Source: Terriglobia bacterium
GTDB lineage: Bacteria > Acidobacteriota > Vicinamibacteria > Vicinamibacterales > CAVVIG01
Length of the DNA stretch: 35,875 nucleotides
Assembly (NCBI GenBank): GCA_020073005.1
Contig: JAIQFX010000054.1
Location: forward strand, 1-35,875
Reading direction: 5' to 3'
Below are positions 1-8,715 of the stretch, one piece after another; position 1 is the first letter of the stretch, and each line of letters begins with the position of its first letter. A program made the position numbers and the translations under genes. The notes beneath the pieces were generated by a model that was not told the origin of the DNA, searched no databases, and was given only the letters and a program-made list of their open reading frames with translations.

Positions 1-1092
1 GCCGGCTACGTCGACAAGCGCGACGACGTCGTCACGCTGCTGCGCGTGCAGGACGTCGGCATGAGCAACCAGGTCCTGCTGAAGGTGCGGTTCGCCGAGG
101 TCAGCCGCAGCGCACTCACGCAGCTGGGCGCGTCGTGGATCTCAGACGGCTTTCACAACACCGTGGGCAGTATCACGACACAACAGTTCCCGTCGCCGTT
201 CTTCGACAAGAACAAGGCGACGTCCGGCGCGGATATGGTGTTCAGCGACTACCTGAACCTTTTCCTCTTCGACTTCGGCCACGACCTGGGCGCCGTGGTC
301 AAGGCGCTGCAGTCGAAGGGCCTGTTCCAGAGTCTCGCCGAGCCGAACCTCGTCGCCGAGAGCGGCAAGGACGCCAGCTTCCTGGCCGGCGGCGAATTTC
401 CGATTCCCGTCGCGCAGGCGTCGGGCGCCAACATCGCCATCAGCATCGTCTTCAAGGAGTTCGGCATCCGGTTGTCGTTCACGCCGACCGTCGTGGGGGA
501 CCGCGTACACCTCAAGGTGAAACCCGAGGTCAGCACGCTCGACTTCAACAACGCGATCGTGCTGCAGGGCTTCCGGATTCCAGCGCTCAGCACACGACGC
601 GCGGAAACCGAGCTCGAACTGCAGAACGGCCAGACGTTCGCGATGGCGGGCCTGATCAATAACTCCGTCGCGACCACGATGGCGAAGATTCCCGGCATCG
701 GCGACATCCCGGTGCTCGGCAAGCTGTTTCAAAGCAAGAACGCGCAGAAGGATCAGACCGAGCTCGTCGTGATGATCCAGCCGGAGATCCTGCCGAGGAA
801 TTCACCCGGCGTCACGCCGAACCTGCCGCAGCAGGTCGAGCCGTATCTCGTCCCGATTCCGCCGAAGCAGCCGATTCCCACGCCGCCGCCCGCGTTCACG
901 GCGCCGGTCAAAGGGCCCGAGCCGGCGCCAGCACCGGCGTCGAAGCCGGCGCCGAAAACCGGCGCGGCCTCCTCGAGCGCGTCGAAGGATTCCACGCCGA
1001 CGCCGGCGGAAGCGGCCGCCATCGTGTCCGCGCTCCATCCGAAGCCGAAGATCGTCGTCACGCCCGATCCGGCGCCCGTGAAGAAGCCGTAG
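1..1092 (+). CDS. cpaC: Tad/Flp pilus outer-membrane secretin CpaC/RcpA (5' partial)
   Basis: This is the C-terminal part of the secretin that forms the outer-membrane pore of the Tad pilus. The reading frame is open from base 1, so the true start, signal peptide and N-terminal domains lie outside the window. The secretin core is visible: the stretch LFQSLAEPNLVAESGKDASF, then LAGGEFPIPV, and near the end PGIGDIPVLGKLFQS and TELVVMIQPEIL, the usual final strand. After about residue 270 of the visible part comes a long Pro/Ala/Lys-rich tail (PIPTPPPAF, PAPAPASKPAPK) that is not part of the pore fold and may be a flexible periplasmic linker. The TadG-like gene starts 8 bases after the stop. Family assignment is firm; the choice of cpaC over a type II secretin rests on the cpaE-cpaF-tadB-tadC neighbours. 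Confidence 0.93.
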   Translation, partial: AGYVDKRDDVVTLLRVQDVGMSNQVLLKVRFAEVSRSALTQLGASWISDGFHNTVGSITTQQFPSPFFDKNKATSGADMVFSDYLNLFLFDFGHDLGAVVKALQSKGLFQSLAEPNLVAESGKDASFLAGGEFPIPVAQASGANIAISIVFKEFGIRLSFTPTVVGDRVHLKVKPEVSTLDFNNAIVLQGFRIPALSTRRAETELELQNGQTFAMAGLINNSVATTMAKIPGIGDIPVLGKLFQSKNAQKDQTELVVMIQPEILPRNSPGVTPNLPQQVEPYLVPIPPKQPIPTPPPAFTAPVKGPEPAPAPASKPAPKTGAASSSASKDSTPTPAEAAAIVSALHPKPKIVVTPDPAPVKKP

Positions 1093-1100
1093 GAAGAGAC

Positions 1101-2270
1101 ATGCGCAGAAAATTCGTCTGGCAGCGGCACGACGAACGCGGCATCTCGACGATTCTGTTCAGCGTCGGCTGCGCGGCGTTTCTCGCGGCGACGACCCTCG
1201 CGATCGACGTCGGCATGTTCATGGTCGCGCGATCGCAGGCGCAGAACGCCGCGGACGCCGGCGCGCTGGCCGGCGCGACGGCTCTCGTGTTCAACAGCTA
1301 CACCGATCGATCGGCGAGCGGTCCCGCGGTGCAGGGCGCGATCAGCACGGCGCAAGCGAATCACGTCATCGGCGAGGCGCCGTCGATCGGGACGGCCGAC
1401 GTCACGTTTCCGAACGATCCCGCCGGTCAACCGACGCGCGTGCAGGCGCAGGTCTTCCGCACCGCCGAACGCAGCAGCGCGATCCCGACGTTGATGGGCG
1501 CGTTCTTCGGCGTGCCGACCGTCGACGTCTGGGCAACCGCGACGGCGGAAGCGTCGCCGGCCAACGCGATCACGTGCGTCCGGCCGTTCACGATTCCCGA
1601 TCGCTGGGTGGAGAACATCTCGCCGCCCTGGACGACGGCCAGCACGTTCGACCGCTACTACACGTCCGGACCGAAGAAGGGCCAGGTGATGACGCCGCTG
1701 GCCGACGCGTACCCGCCGCCCGGCGACCCGGCGTACGACGGCTACAAGGTGCCCCGCGACGTCGGCCTGCTGCTGACGCTGCGCGCCGGCACGGGCAACA
1801 ACATCGAGCCGACGATGTACTACTCGTGGTCGATGCCGAGCAACACCGGCGCCGACGACTATCGCGGCAACATCGAGGGCTGCAACCCAACGGTCGTGCA
1901 CATGGGCGATCCGATGACGCAGGAGCCCGGCGATATGACGGGCCCGACGAATCAGGGCATCGACGACTTGATCGCGCAGGACCCGGGCGCGAAGTGGAGC
2001 ACGGACTGTAACTGCGTGATCGACAGCGCGTTCGCGTCGAGCCCGCGCGTCTTCCCGATTCCGCTGTTCGATCCCGACTATTACCAGAGCGGCAAGGTGA
2101 ACGGCCGCAACGCGACGCTCAAGGTCGCGAACTGGATCGGGTTCTTCGTCGTGGGGCGCAACGGCAACAACGTCTCCGGCCGGATCACGCAGATTCTCGG
2201 CGTCGTCGATACCAACGCCGGGCCCGCGCCGGCCGGCGCATTTGCGCGCGCCCTTCGCCTGGTGCAGTAA
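1101..2270 (+). CDS. tadG: TadG-like minor pilin / Tad assembly protein
   Basis: The 389-residue protein begins with a short charged leader (RRKFVWQRHDERG) followed by one hydrophobic segment, TILFSVGCAAFLAATTLAID, and then VARSQAQNAADAGALAGA. This is the typical N-terminus of TadG/TadE-like proteins, which sit in the inner membrane with the body in the periplasm. The following region, with AQVFRTAERS and a Thr/Val-rich strand near residue 130-150, also fits the TadG N-terminal domain. No von Willebrand A domain with a MIDAS motif is visible, although many TadG proteins carry one. The C-terminal half has a Cys cluster (DCNC) and ends near residue 389 without a second membrane segment. The start is supported by GGAAGAG nine bases upstream. 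The stop codon shares one base with the cpaE start (TAATG). Confidence 0.8.
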   Translation: MRRKFVWQRHDERGISTILFSVGCAAFLAATTLAIDVGMFMVARSQAQNAADAGALAGATALVFNSYTDRSASGPAVQGAISTAQANHVIGEAPSIGTADVTFPNDPAGQPTRVQAQVFRTAERSSAIPTLMGAFFGVPTVDVWATATAEASPANAITCVRPFTIPDRWVENISPPWTTASTFDRYYTSGPKKGQVMTPLADAYPPPGDPAYDGYKVPRDVGLLLTLRAGTGNNIEPTMYYSWSMPSNTGADDYRGNIEGCNPTVVHMGDPMTQEPGDMTGPTNQGIDDLIAQDPGAKWSTDCNCVIDSAFASSPRVFPIPLFDPDYYQSGKVNGRNATLKVANWIGFFVVGRNGNNVSGRITQILGVVDTNAGPAPAGAFARALRLVQ

Positions 2271-3445
2271 TGGCTCAACTGGTCGGGCTCGTCGTCAGCG
2301 AAGACGACACCTTCAGGAAACACGTCGGCCGGATGCTGCGGTCGGGGGCGATTCCCGTCAGCGTGATCGACGATCGTCTCGCGCGCGACGGCACGCTGCC
2401 CGACCTCGTCATCGTCGACACGCGCGGCGACGCGACGTCGGCGATGTCGAACATCGAACGGCTCCGCGGTGCCGCGGCCGGCGCCGGCATCTTCGCCATC
2501 GGCCTCGCGCCCGATCCGGATCTCATCCTGCAGTGCATGCGGGCGGGCGCGAACGAGTTCTTCGTGTGGCCGCCCCCCGAAGAACCGTTTCACGGCGCCG
2601 TGCGGCGGACCGCGGCGCGGCGCGAGTCCGCGCAGGGCGCGCGGCCCGCGGCGGCCACGCTCGTCTTCTTCGGCGCGAAGGGCGGCGCGGGCACGACGAC
2701 CGTGTCGGTGAACTGCGCCGTCGAGCTCGCGCGATTGAGCCGCAAGTCGGTGCTGATGGTGGATCTGAAGCCAGGGCTCGGCGAAGTCGCGCTGTTCCTC
2801 GGCGTGCGGCCGCGCTTCAGCCTGCTCGACGCGATCGACAACCTGCACCGCCTGGACCGCGAGTTCCTGCGCGAGCTGGTCGTCTCTCACAAGTCCGGCC
2901 TCGAGATTCTCGCGGGCTCCGATCACTTCGATCGCCCGGGCGCGGCCGACGGCGGCGCCATCGAGGAGCTGCTCCGCCTCCTCGCGCGGCAGCACGACTA
3001 CGTCGTCGTCGACGCCGGCAGCCAGATCAATTCGTGCACGGTCGCCGCGCTCTACAGCGCCGATCAGATGTTCCTGGTCGCGAATCCGGACGTGCCCTCC
3101 GTCAGGAACGCGCAGCGTCTGCTCGATCGCGTGCGCCAGCTCGGCGCGTGCGGCGAGCGCGTTCGTGTCCTGCTGAATCGCGCCGCCGAGCCGTCGCAGA
3201 TTCTGCCGAAGCAGATCGAAGCGGCGCTCGGCCATCCCATTCACCACACGTTCCCGAGCGACTACAAGACCGTGTCGGCCGCGCTCAACTCGGGCGTGCC
3301 GCTGGCCCTGACCGGAAATTCCGAGATCGCGGCGCAGTTCGACGGTTTCACGCGCGGCCTGTTGAACGGCGCCGCGGATCAGACCGCGCAGCCGCCGGCC
3401 CGGCGCACGCTGCGCGGGCTCGACCGGATCGCCTCCCTCTGGTAA
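2270..3445 (+). CDS. cpaE: CpaE/TadZ-like pilus localisation ATPase
   Basis: This 391-residue protein is a MinD/ParA-type ATPase that places the Tad machine in the cell. Residues 1-115 form a degenerate receiver-like domain (LVGLVVSEDDTFRKHVGRML, then LPDLVIVDTRGD). A deviant Walker A, KGGAGTTT, lies at residues 137-144. The second signature lysine region is LMVDLKPGLGEVALFLG, and YVVVDAG is the later acidic motif. Known TadZ/CpaE proteins combine an atypical receiver domain with a ParA-like domain in this order. It starts by overlapping the tadG-like stop by one base and lies 6 bases before cpaF, so translation is probably coupled. Nothing indicates loss of function. Confidence 0.92.
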   Translation: MAQLVGLVVSEDDTFRKHVGRMLRSGAIPVSVIDDRLARDGTLPDLVIVDTRGDATSAMSNIERLRGAAAGAGIFAIGLAPDPDLILQCMRAGANEFFVWPPPEEPFHGAVRRTAARRESAQGARPAAATLVFFGAKGGAGTTTVSVNCAVELARLSRKSVLMVDLKPGLGEVALFLGVRPRFSLLDAIDNLHRLDREFLRELVVSHKSGLEILAGSDHFDRPGAADGGAIEELLRLLARQHDYVVVDAGSQINSCTVAALYSADQMFLVANPDVPSVRNAQRLLDRVRQLGACGERVRVLLNRAAEPSQILPKQIEAALGHPIHHTFPSDYKTVSAALNSGVPLALTGNSEIAAQFDGFTRGLLNGAADQTAQPPARRTLRGLDRIASLW

Positions 3446-3451
3446 CGAAGA

Positions 3452-4810
3452 ATGACGACGCTGACGTCTCATACATCTGTGAATGGTCCGGCCGGTCAGA
3501 CGCCACGGGCGACGCCGCATCTTGCGGCGCCGCCGCGCCAGCAGTACCTCGAGTTCCGCGCGAACGTGCATCGGCGCCTGCTCAACCGGCTGAATCTCGA
3601 GGCGCTGGCGCAGGCCGATCGCGCGCGGGCGGAAAGCGACATCCGGACGCTGCTCGGCGAGCTGCTCATGGAAGAGAGCGCGCCGCTGAGCCTCGCCGAG
3701 CGCGAAACGCTGTTCACCGAAATCCTCGACGATGTCTTCGGGCTGGGGCCGCTGGAGCCGCTGCTGCGCGACCCGTCGATCAGCGACATCCTCGTCAACA
3801 CGTGCAAGCACGTGTTCGTCGAGCGCGGCGGCGTGCTCGAGCACGTCCCGAGCGCGTTCCAGGACGACCGGCACCTGCTGCGCGTCATCGATCGCATCGT
3901 CAGCGGCGTCGGCCGGCGCGTCGACGACAGCTCGCCGATGGTCGACGCGCGGCTGCCGGATGGGTCGCGCGTCAACGCGATCATTCCGCCGCTCGCCGTC
4001 GACGGTCCGCTGCTCTCGATCCGGCGATTTCCGGCGGAGCGGCTCAAGGCCGACGACCTCGTCAACCTGCGCGCGCTGACGCGGCCGATGCTCGATCTGC
4101 TCGCGCACTGCGTGAAGGCGCGGCTCAACTGCCTGATCAGCGGCGGCACCGGCGCCGGCAAGACGACGCTGCTCAACGTCCTCTCCGGCTTCATCTCGGA
4201 GCGCGAGCGCATCGTCACGATTGAAGACGCCGCCGAGCTGCAGCTCCACCAGGAGCACGTCGTCCGGCTCGAGACGCGGCCGCCGAACGTGGAAGGGAAG
4301 GGCGCCATCCGGCAGCGCCAGCTGATGGTCAACGCCCTCCGCATGCGCCCCGATCGCATCGTCGTCGGCGAGGTGCGCGGCGAAGAAGCGCTCGACATGC
4401 TGCAGGCGATGAACACCGGCCACGACGGATCGCTGACGACCGTGCACGCGAACACGCCGCGTGACGCGCTCAGCCGCATCGAAACGATGATCGCGATGGG
4501 CACGACGAACCTGCCCGAGCGCGCGATGCGCCAGCAGATCGCGTCGGCGATTCAGCTCGTCGTGCAGCAGACGCGCCTGAGCGACGGCTCGCGGAAGGTG
4601 ACGAGCATCTCCGAGATCACCGGCATGGAAGGCGACATCGTCACGATGCAGGAGATCTTCGTGTTCGAGAAGATGGGCATGACGCAGGACGGCAAGGTCG
4701 TCGGCCGGTTCCGCGCGACCGGCGTGCGGCCCAAGTGCTGCGAGCGGCTGAAGACGTGCGGCATCCATCTGCCCGGCGACATGTTCGAGGGCGTGACGGA
4801 GGTCCGCTGA
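3452..4810 (+). CDS. cpaF: Tad pilus motor ATPase CpaF/TadA
   Basis: CpaF is the hexameric secretion ATPase that powers pilus extension, and often retraction, at the inner-membrane platform. The 452-residue protein has an N-terminal helical region (residues 30-100) and the [20 protein letters not shown] motif typical of CpaF. Walker A (GGTGAGKTT) is near residues 230-238. The Asp box is [12 protein letters not shown], Walker B/Glu is [15 protein letters not shown] near 302-315, and the His box is [18 protein letters not shown]. All catalytic motifs are intact and the length is normal for the family. It lies between cpaE (6-base gap) and tadB (TGATG overlap of one base). A large antisense reading frame over this gene is a codon-bias shadow. 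Confidence 0.97.
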   Translation: MTTLTSHTSVNGPAGQTPRATPHLAAPPRQQYLEFRANVHRRLLNRLNLEALAQADRARAESDIRTLLGELLMEESAPLSLAERETLFTEILDDVFGLGPLEPLLRDPSISDILVNTCKHVFVERGGVLEHVPSAFQDDRHLLRVIDRIVSGVGRRVDDSSPMVDARLPDGSRVNAIIPPLAVDGPLLSIRRFPAERLKADDLVNLRALTRPMLDLLAHCVKARLNCLISGGTGAGKTTLLNVLSGFISERERIVTIEDAAELQLHQEHVVRLETRPPNVEGKGAIRQRQLMVNALRMRPDRIVVGEVRGEEALDMLQAMNTGHDGSLTTVHANTPRDALSRIETMIAMGTTNLPERAMRQQIASAIQLVVQQTRLSDGSRKVTSISEITGMEGDIVTMQEIFVFEKMGMTQDGKVVGRFRATGVRPKCCERLKTCGIHLPGDMFEGVTEVR

Positions 4811-5787
4811 TGCTGCTCGCGGTCCTCGCGTTTCTCGTCGCTGCGGGCGCCGTCGTCGGAGGCGCCGCCGCCGCGGCGTACCTGCCCGGCGCCATCGCGC
4901 GCCGGCAGATGGGACGCCGCCTCCAGGATGTGTCGTTCTCGCCGTCGGCTGGACCGCTGTCAGAGGCAGGCGCGGAGACCGTGGTCAAATCGGCGGAGGC
5001 GAGTCCGCTGCCCATCATCGACCGCTTCGTGACCGCGACGCACGCGGGCTCACGGCTCACGCGGCTCATCGAGCAGTCCGGCGTCCGGACGACGCCCGGC
5101 GCCATCATCTTGATCAGCATCACCCTGGGCGCGGTCGCGGCGTTTCTGGCGCTCCTCTTCGTGCGCGTGCCGTACGCGCCGCTGGTGGCCGGCGCGGCCG
5201 GCGCCGTGGCGCCAATCGCGTGGCTGCTGCAGAAGCGATCCGCGCGGCTGAAACGGTTCGAGGAGCAGTTTCCCGAAGCGCTCGATCTGTTGTCGCGCGC
5301 GATTCGCGCCGGTCACGCGTTTCAGACGGCGATGGGCATGGTGGCCGACGAGCTGCCGCCGCCCGTCGGTCCCGAGTTCAAGAAGACGTTCGATCAGCAG
5401 AACTTCGGTCTGCCGCTGCGCGACGCGCTCAACGAGATGGCCGCGCGCGTCGCCGTCATCGACGTCCGGTTCTTCGTGATCGCCGTGCTGATCCAGCGCG
5501 AGACCGGCGGGAACCTGTCGGAGATCCTGGACAACCTCGCCAGCGTCGTCCGCGAGCGCTTCAAGATCCGGCGCCAGGTCCGCGTCCACACGGCGCACGG
5601 GCGGTTCACCGGTTACGTGCTCCTCGCGCTGCCCGCGGCGCTCGGCGTGGCGCTGACGTTCATCAATCCCGATCACATGAACCTGCTGTTCCGCGAGCAC
5701 ATGGGGCAGATGATGCTGCTCGCGGCCATCGGCCTGCAGGCCGTCGGGTTCTTCTGGATCCGCAAGGTCATCAAGATCGAGGTCTGA
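4810..5787 (+). CDS. tadB: Tad inner-membrane platform protein TadB
   Basis: This 325-residue membrane protein belongs to the type II secretion F family and pairs with TadC to form the platform on which CpaF acts. I chose ATG 4810, which overlaps the cpaF stop as TGATG, because it begins directly with the first membrane segment ([20 protein letters not shown]); a longer in-frame start at 4735 would lie inside cpaF. Further membrane segments lie near residues 97-140 (two) and 265-315 (two). The cytoplasmic T2SSF motif is FPEALDLLSRAIRAGHAFQT, followed by a stretch with DVRFFVIAVLIQRETGGNLS, both canonical. The gap to tadC is one base. Confidence 0.94.
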   Translation: MLLAVLAFLVAAGAVVGGAAAAAYLPGAIARRQMGRRLQDVSFSPSAGPLSEAGAETVVKSAEASPLPIIDRFVTATHAGSRLTRLIEQSGVRTTPGAIILISITLGAVAAFLALLFVRVPYAPLVAGAAGAVAPIAWLLQKRSARLKRFEEQFPEALDLLSRAIRAGHAFQTAMGMVADELPPPVGPEFKKTFDQQNFGLPLRDALNEMAARVAVIDVRFFVIAVLIQRETGGNLSEILDNLASVVRERFKIRRQVRVHTAHGRFTGYVLLALPAALGVALTFINPDHMNLLFREHMGQMMLLAAIGLQAVGFFWIRKVIKIEV

Positions 5788-5788
5788 G

Positions 5789-6700
5789 GTGACGGTGCTC
5801 CTGCCGCTGCTCGCGTTCCTGCTCGCGTCGCTTCTGGTCGGCGCGGTCGCCCTGGTGTTCGCGCGCGGCGGCGCGTCGCCGCTCGAACGCCGCTTGAGCG
5901 AGGTGACGGGCGTCGCCGTCGCGTCGGCCGACGAACATCGCGGGTTCGAGCGCGCGGCCGCCACGTTCAAGCGTCTCGGACGCTATGCGCCCACGGCCTC
6001 GCCCGCGGAGATGAGCAAGCTGCGGCAGCGGCTCATCCAGGCGGGGTACCGGAGCCACGAGGCGCTCGCCGTGTTCTTCGGGATCCGGCTGGGCGTCGCG
6101 CTGGCGTGCTTCGCGGTCTTCGCGTCGCCGGTGTTCTTTCGACCGAACGTGCTGATCGCGCTCGGCGCGTGCGGGTTCGGCTACGTGATTCCCGGCGTGC
6201 TGCTGGCCCGCGTCGCCAAGCGGCGGCAGCACCGCATCCGGCTCGGCCTGCCCGACGTGCTGGACCTGCTGGTCGTCAGCGTCGAGGCCGGCCTCGGCCT
6301 CGATCAAGCGCTGCAGCGCGTCGGCGACGAGCTGGCGTTCGCCCATCCGGATCTGTCCGACGAGCTGAAGCTGATCAACCTCGAGCTGCGCGCGGGCAAG
6401 GGCCGCGTCGACGCGCTGCGCAACCTCGCCGAACGCACGGGCGTCGACGACATCGCGTCGCTCGTCGCCATGCTCGTGCAGACCGACAAGTTCGGCACGA
6501 GCGTGGCGCAGTCTTTGCGCGTGCACTCCGACACGGTGCGCACCAAGCGCCGTCAGCGAGCGGAGGAAGCCGCGGCGAAGACGGGCGTCAAGATGGTGTT
6601 CCCGCTCGTGTTCTGCATCTTCCCGGCCGTCTGGGTCGTGACCATCGGTCCGGCCGCGATCAAGTTCGTCCAGGTGCTCCTCCCCATCACACAGAAATGA
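5789..6700 (+). CDS. tadC: Tad inner-membrane platform protein TadC
   Basis: The second F-type platform protein has 303 residues and a GTG start one base after the tadB stop. The T2SSF domain is marked by LPDVLDLLVVSVEAGLGLDQ, the region LINLELRAGKGRVDALRNLA, and FGTSVAQSLRVHSDTVRTKR. These match the TadC consensus, in which the last stretch contacts the motor. Membrane segments lie at the N-terminus (residues 4-24), near 92-135 (two) and at the C-terminus (MVFPLVFCIFPAVWVVTIGP). The stop overlaps the next gene by four bases (ATGA), so the AAA+ ATPase downstream is very likely translated with it. Confidence 0.94.
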   Translation: MTVLLPLLAFLLASLLVGAVALVFARGGASPLERRLSEVTGVAVASADEHRGFERAAATFKRLGRYAPTASPAEMSKLRQRLIQAGYRSHEALAVFFGIRLGVALACFAVFASPVFFRPNVLIALGACGFGYVIPGVLLARVAKRRQHRIRLGLPDVLDLLVVSVEAGLGLDQALQRVGDELAFAHPDLSDELKLINLELRAGKGRVDALRNLAERTGVDDIASLVAMLVQTDKFGTSVAQSLRVHSDTVRTKRRQRAEEAAAKTGVKMVFPLVFCIFPAVWVVTIGPAAIKFVQVLLPITQK

Positions 6701-8058
6701 CCACACCTCTCAGTGCAACCTCGCTCTTCGACATGACGACGACGTCGCCGGCGCCGCCGCTTCCGCGGACGCTCGCCGACACGGGACTGGGCGAGGATCA
6801 GGTCGAGCAGCTGCTGATCAAGACCCTGTACGGCGGCGAGGCGTCGGGCCACGTCACCGCCGAGCGACTGCGGCTGTCGTGGTCGATCCTCGAGCCGCTG
6901 GTCGAGCGCGCGCGCGCCGAGCGGCTCGTCGAAGTGCGCGGCGCGACGGGGACCGGCGGCGCGGCGTTCCGGTACGCGCTGACCGACGCAGGCCGCCAGC
7001 GGGCGCGGCAGTACCTGGACGTCAACCAGTACGTCGGCGCCGCGCCGGTGCCGCTGTCTGCGTACGTCGCGGAGATGCAGGCGCTCGCCGGACGCCGGAC
7101 CTACGTCGATCGCGACCGGCTGCGCCAGGGCTTCTCGCATCTCGTCGTGCGCGACCACGTGTTCGAGCAGCTCGGGCCCGCGCTCAACGCGGGCCGGGCG
7201 GTCTTCCTCTACGGTCCTCCCGGGAACGGGAAGACCGTCATCGCCGAAGGCCTGGGCCGCGCGCTCGGCGGCGACATGTACGTGCCGCACGCGATCGAGG
7301 TCGACGGCCAGATCATCCGCGTGTTCGATCCGATCAATCACGACTCGCTCGAAGCCGACGAGGACGCGACGAGCGTCGTGACGGCCGCGCCGCGCGACCG
7401 GCGCTGGGTGCGCATCCGCCGGCCCGTCGTGATGGTGGGCGGCGAGTTGACGCTCGACATGCTGGACCTCGCCTACAACCCGCTGACGAAGTTCTACGAA
7501 GCGCCGATGCAGCTGAAGGCGGGCGGCGGCGTGTTTCTCGTCGACGATTTCGGGCGCCAGCGTGTGCGGCCGCAGGATCTCCTCAACCGGTGGATCGTGC
7601 CCCTGGAGAGCCGCGTCGATTACCTGACGCTGCACACCGGGAAGAAATTCCAGGTGCCGTTCGACGTCTTCGTCGTATTCGCGACCAATCTGAATCCTGA
7701 GTCGCTCGTCGACGAGGCGTTCCTGCGCCGGATTCCGTACAAGATTCCCGTCGAGAACCCAACGGTCGACGAGTTCGCGCAGATCTTCGAGCTCAACTGC
7801 CGGCGCCGCCACCTGCGCTATCACTCGGTGATGGTGGCCTACCTGCAGCGGCGCCACTACCTGCCGTACGGCCGGCCGCTGCGCGCGTGCCATCCGCGCG
7901 ACCTGCTGGATCAGGTGACGGCCATCTGCCGGTACCGCGGCGTCTCGCCGAAGATCACCCGCGAGCTCCTCGATCGCGCCTGCGCCTCGTATTTCATCGA
8001 CGGCGGTCCGCCGGCCGCGCTCGTCGAGGAGAGAGCGGGATTCCCGCATGTCGCGTGA
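6697..8058 (+). CDS. Winged-helix-fused AAA+ ATPase in the Tad operon
   Basis: The 453-residue protein starts at ATG 6697, inside the tadC stop (ATGA); ATG 6733 is an alternative. Residues 35-120 resemble a winged-helix fold (VEQLLIKTL, then LSWSILEPLVERARAERLVE and a short FRYALTDAGRQRARQYL segment). The AAA+ core follows: Walker A GPPGNGKT at 173-180, Walker B VFLVDDFGRQ with Asp 283-284, sensor 1 VVFATNLNPESL around 329-331, and an arginine-rich LRRIPYKIP after it. The C-terminal region (380-440) resembles an AAA lid. Similar genes of unknown role occur in Tad loci of other phyla, as far as I recall. It may remodel the platform or act as a regulator; the winged helix could bind DNA or protein. 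Its substrate is not known from sequence. Confidence 0.85.
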   Translation: MTTPLSATSLFDMTTTSPAPPLPRTLADTGLGEDQVEQLLIKTLYGGEASGHVTAERLRLSWSILEPLVERARAERLVEVRGATGTGGAAFRYALTDAGRQRARQYLDVNQYVGAAPVPLSAYVAEMQALAGRRTYVDRDRLRQGFSHLVVRDHVFEQLGPALNAGRAVFLYGPPGNGKTVIAEGLGRALGGDMYVPHAIEVDGQIIRVFDPINHDSLEADEDATSVVTAAPRDRRWVRIRRPVVMVGGELTLDMLDLAYNPLTKFYEAPMQLKAGGGVFLVDDFGRQRVRPQDLLNRWIVPLESRVDYLTLHTGKKFQVPFDVFVVFATNLNPESLVDEAFLRRIPYKIPVENPTVDEFAQIFELNCRRRHLRYHSVMVAYLQRRHYLPYGRPLRACHPRDLLDQVTAICRYRGVSPKITRELLDRACASYFIDGGPPAALVEERAGFPHVA

Positions 8059-8659
8059 ACGCATGAACGAATTTGCGTCGCGCGCCGTCGTCGCCGCGCT
8101 GTTCACGGCGCTGTCGATCAATTTGCTCGGCGACTTTCTGCGCACGGGCCGCGTCACGGGCCTGTTGTTGCTCGCGAGCGAGGCGCTCGTCGTCGTGCTG
8201 ACGATCGTGCGCCGCCCGGCGAGCCTCGTCGATCGGACGCTGGTCGCCGCGACGATGACGTCGATTTCGATTGGCGCGCCGGCGATGCTCAGGTCGGTCG
8301 ATACAGGCGGTCTCATCCCTGACACGGCGACGGCGCTGTTCTCGGCCGTCGGTCTGACGCTCATCATCGCCGGCAAGATGACGCTCGGACGCAGCTTCGG
8401 CATTGCGCCGGCCAACCGGGGCGTCGTCGCGCGAGGCCCGTACAACGTCGTCCGCCATCCGATCTACGCGGGCTACGTGATTACGCACGTCGCGTTTCTG
8501 GTCGCGCATCCGCGGCCGTGGAACCTGGCCGTCGTGGCCGTCGCCGATACGGCGCTCGTCGTGCGCGCGCTCATCGAAGAGCATCTGCTCGTCGCCGACG
8601 ACGAGTACGCGGCGTACTGCCGCCGGGTCGGCTGGCATCTGGTGCCTGGGGTGTTTTGA
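8048..8659 (+). CDS. Isoprenylcysteine carboxyl methyltransferase (ICMT)-family membrane protein
   Basis: The 203-residue membrane protein starts at ATG 8048, overlapping the AAA+ gene by 11 bases. It has about four hydrophobic segments (residues 10-25, 33-50, 63-78 and 95-110). The family signature follows: RGPYNVVRHPIYAGYVI, a further membrane segment, and EEHLLVADDEYAAYCRRVGW. In ICMT/PEMT-like proteins the RHP...Y and EE...Y motifs bind S-adenosylmethionine and the head group. In bacteria without prenylated proteins the substrate is usually unknown; lipids or small thiols are possible. Its place inside the Tad operon suggests membrane or pilin modification, but that is inference from position only. 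Confidence 0.82.
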   Translation: MSRERMNEFASRAVVAALFTALSINLLGDFLRTGRVTGLLLLASEALVVVLTIVRRPASLVDRTLVAATMTSISIGAPAMLRSVDTGGLIPDTATALFSAVGLTLIIAGKMTLGRSFGIAPANRGVVARGPYNVVRHPIYAGYVITHVAFLVAHPRPWNLAVVAVADTALVVRALIEEHLLVADDEYAAYCRRVGWHLVPGVF

Positions 8660-8667
8660 AACCAAAA

Positions 8668-8713
8668 ACTGAGAACTGAAAACTGAACACCGAGAGCTGA
8701 AAGCCGAGAGCTG
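8668..8713 (+). repeat. Degenerate tandem heptanucleotide repeat (ACTGAGA-like)
   Basis: Six full 7-base units plus a partial one read actgaga, actgaaa, actgaac, accgaga, gctgaaa, gccgaga, gctg. The array fills almost all of the 56-base gap between the ICMT-like gene and the DUF192 gene and stops two bases before its ATG, so the last units may also supply the weak ribosome binding site. The unit is far more A-rich than the surrounding DNA. A second heptamer array of different sequence lies at 29397-29438. Confidence 0.85.
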
Positions 8714-8715
8714 GT

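Noticed and set aside
753-1901. Minus-strand frame over the secretin end and tadG
   Set aside because: Low-complexity Arg/Gly translation, antisense to supported genes.
2081-4768. Long minus-strand frame (895 codons) over cpaE and cpaF
   Set aside because: Antisense to two clear ATPases; Arg/His/Asp-rich composition, no motif. It is a product of high GC and third-position bias.
6553-8445. Long minus-strand frame over the AAA+ ATPase
   Set aside because: No domain or ribosome site; fully antisense to a gene with intact Walker motifs.
8668-8713. CRISPR array
   Set aside because: Repeat unit is 7 bases with no spacers and no cas genes nearby.
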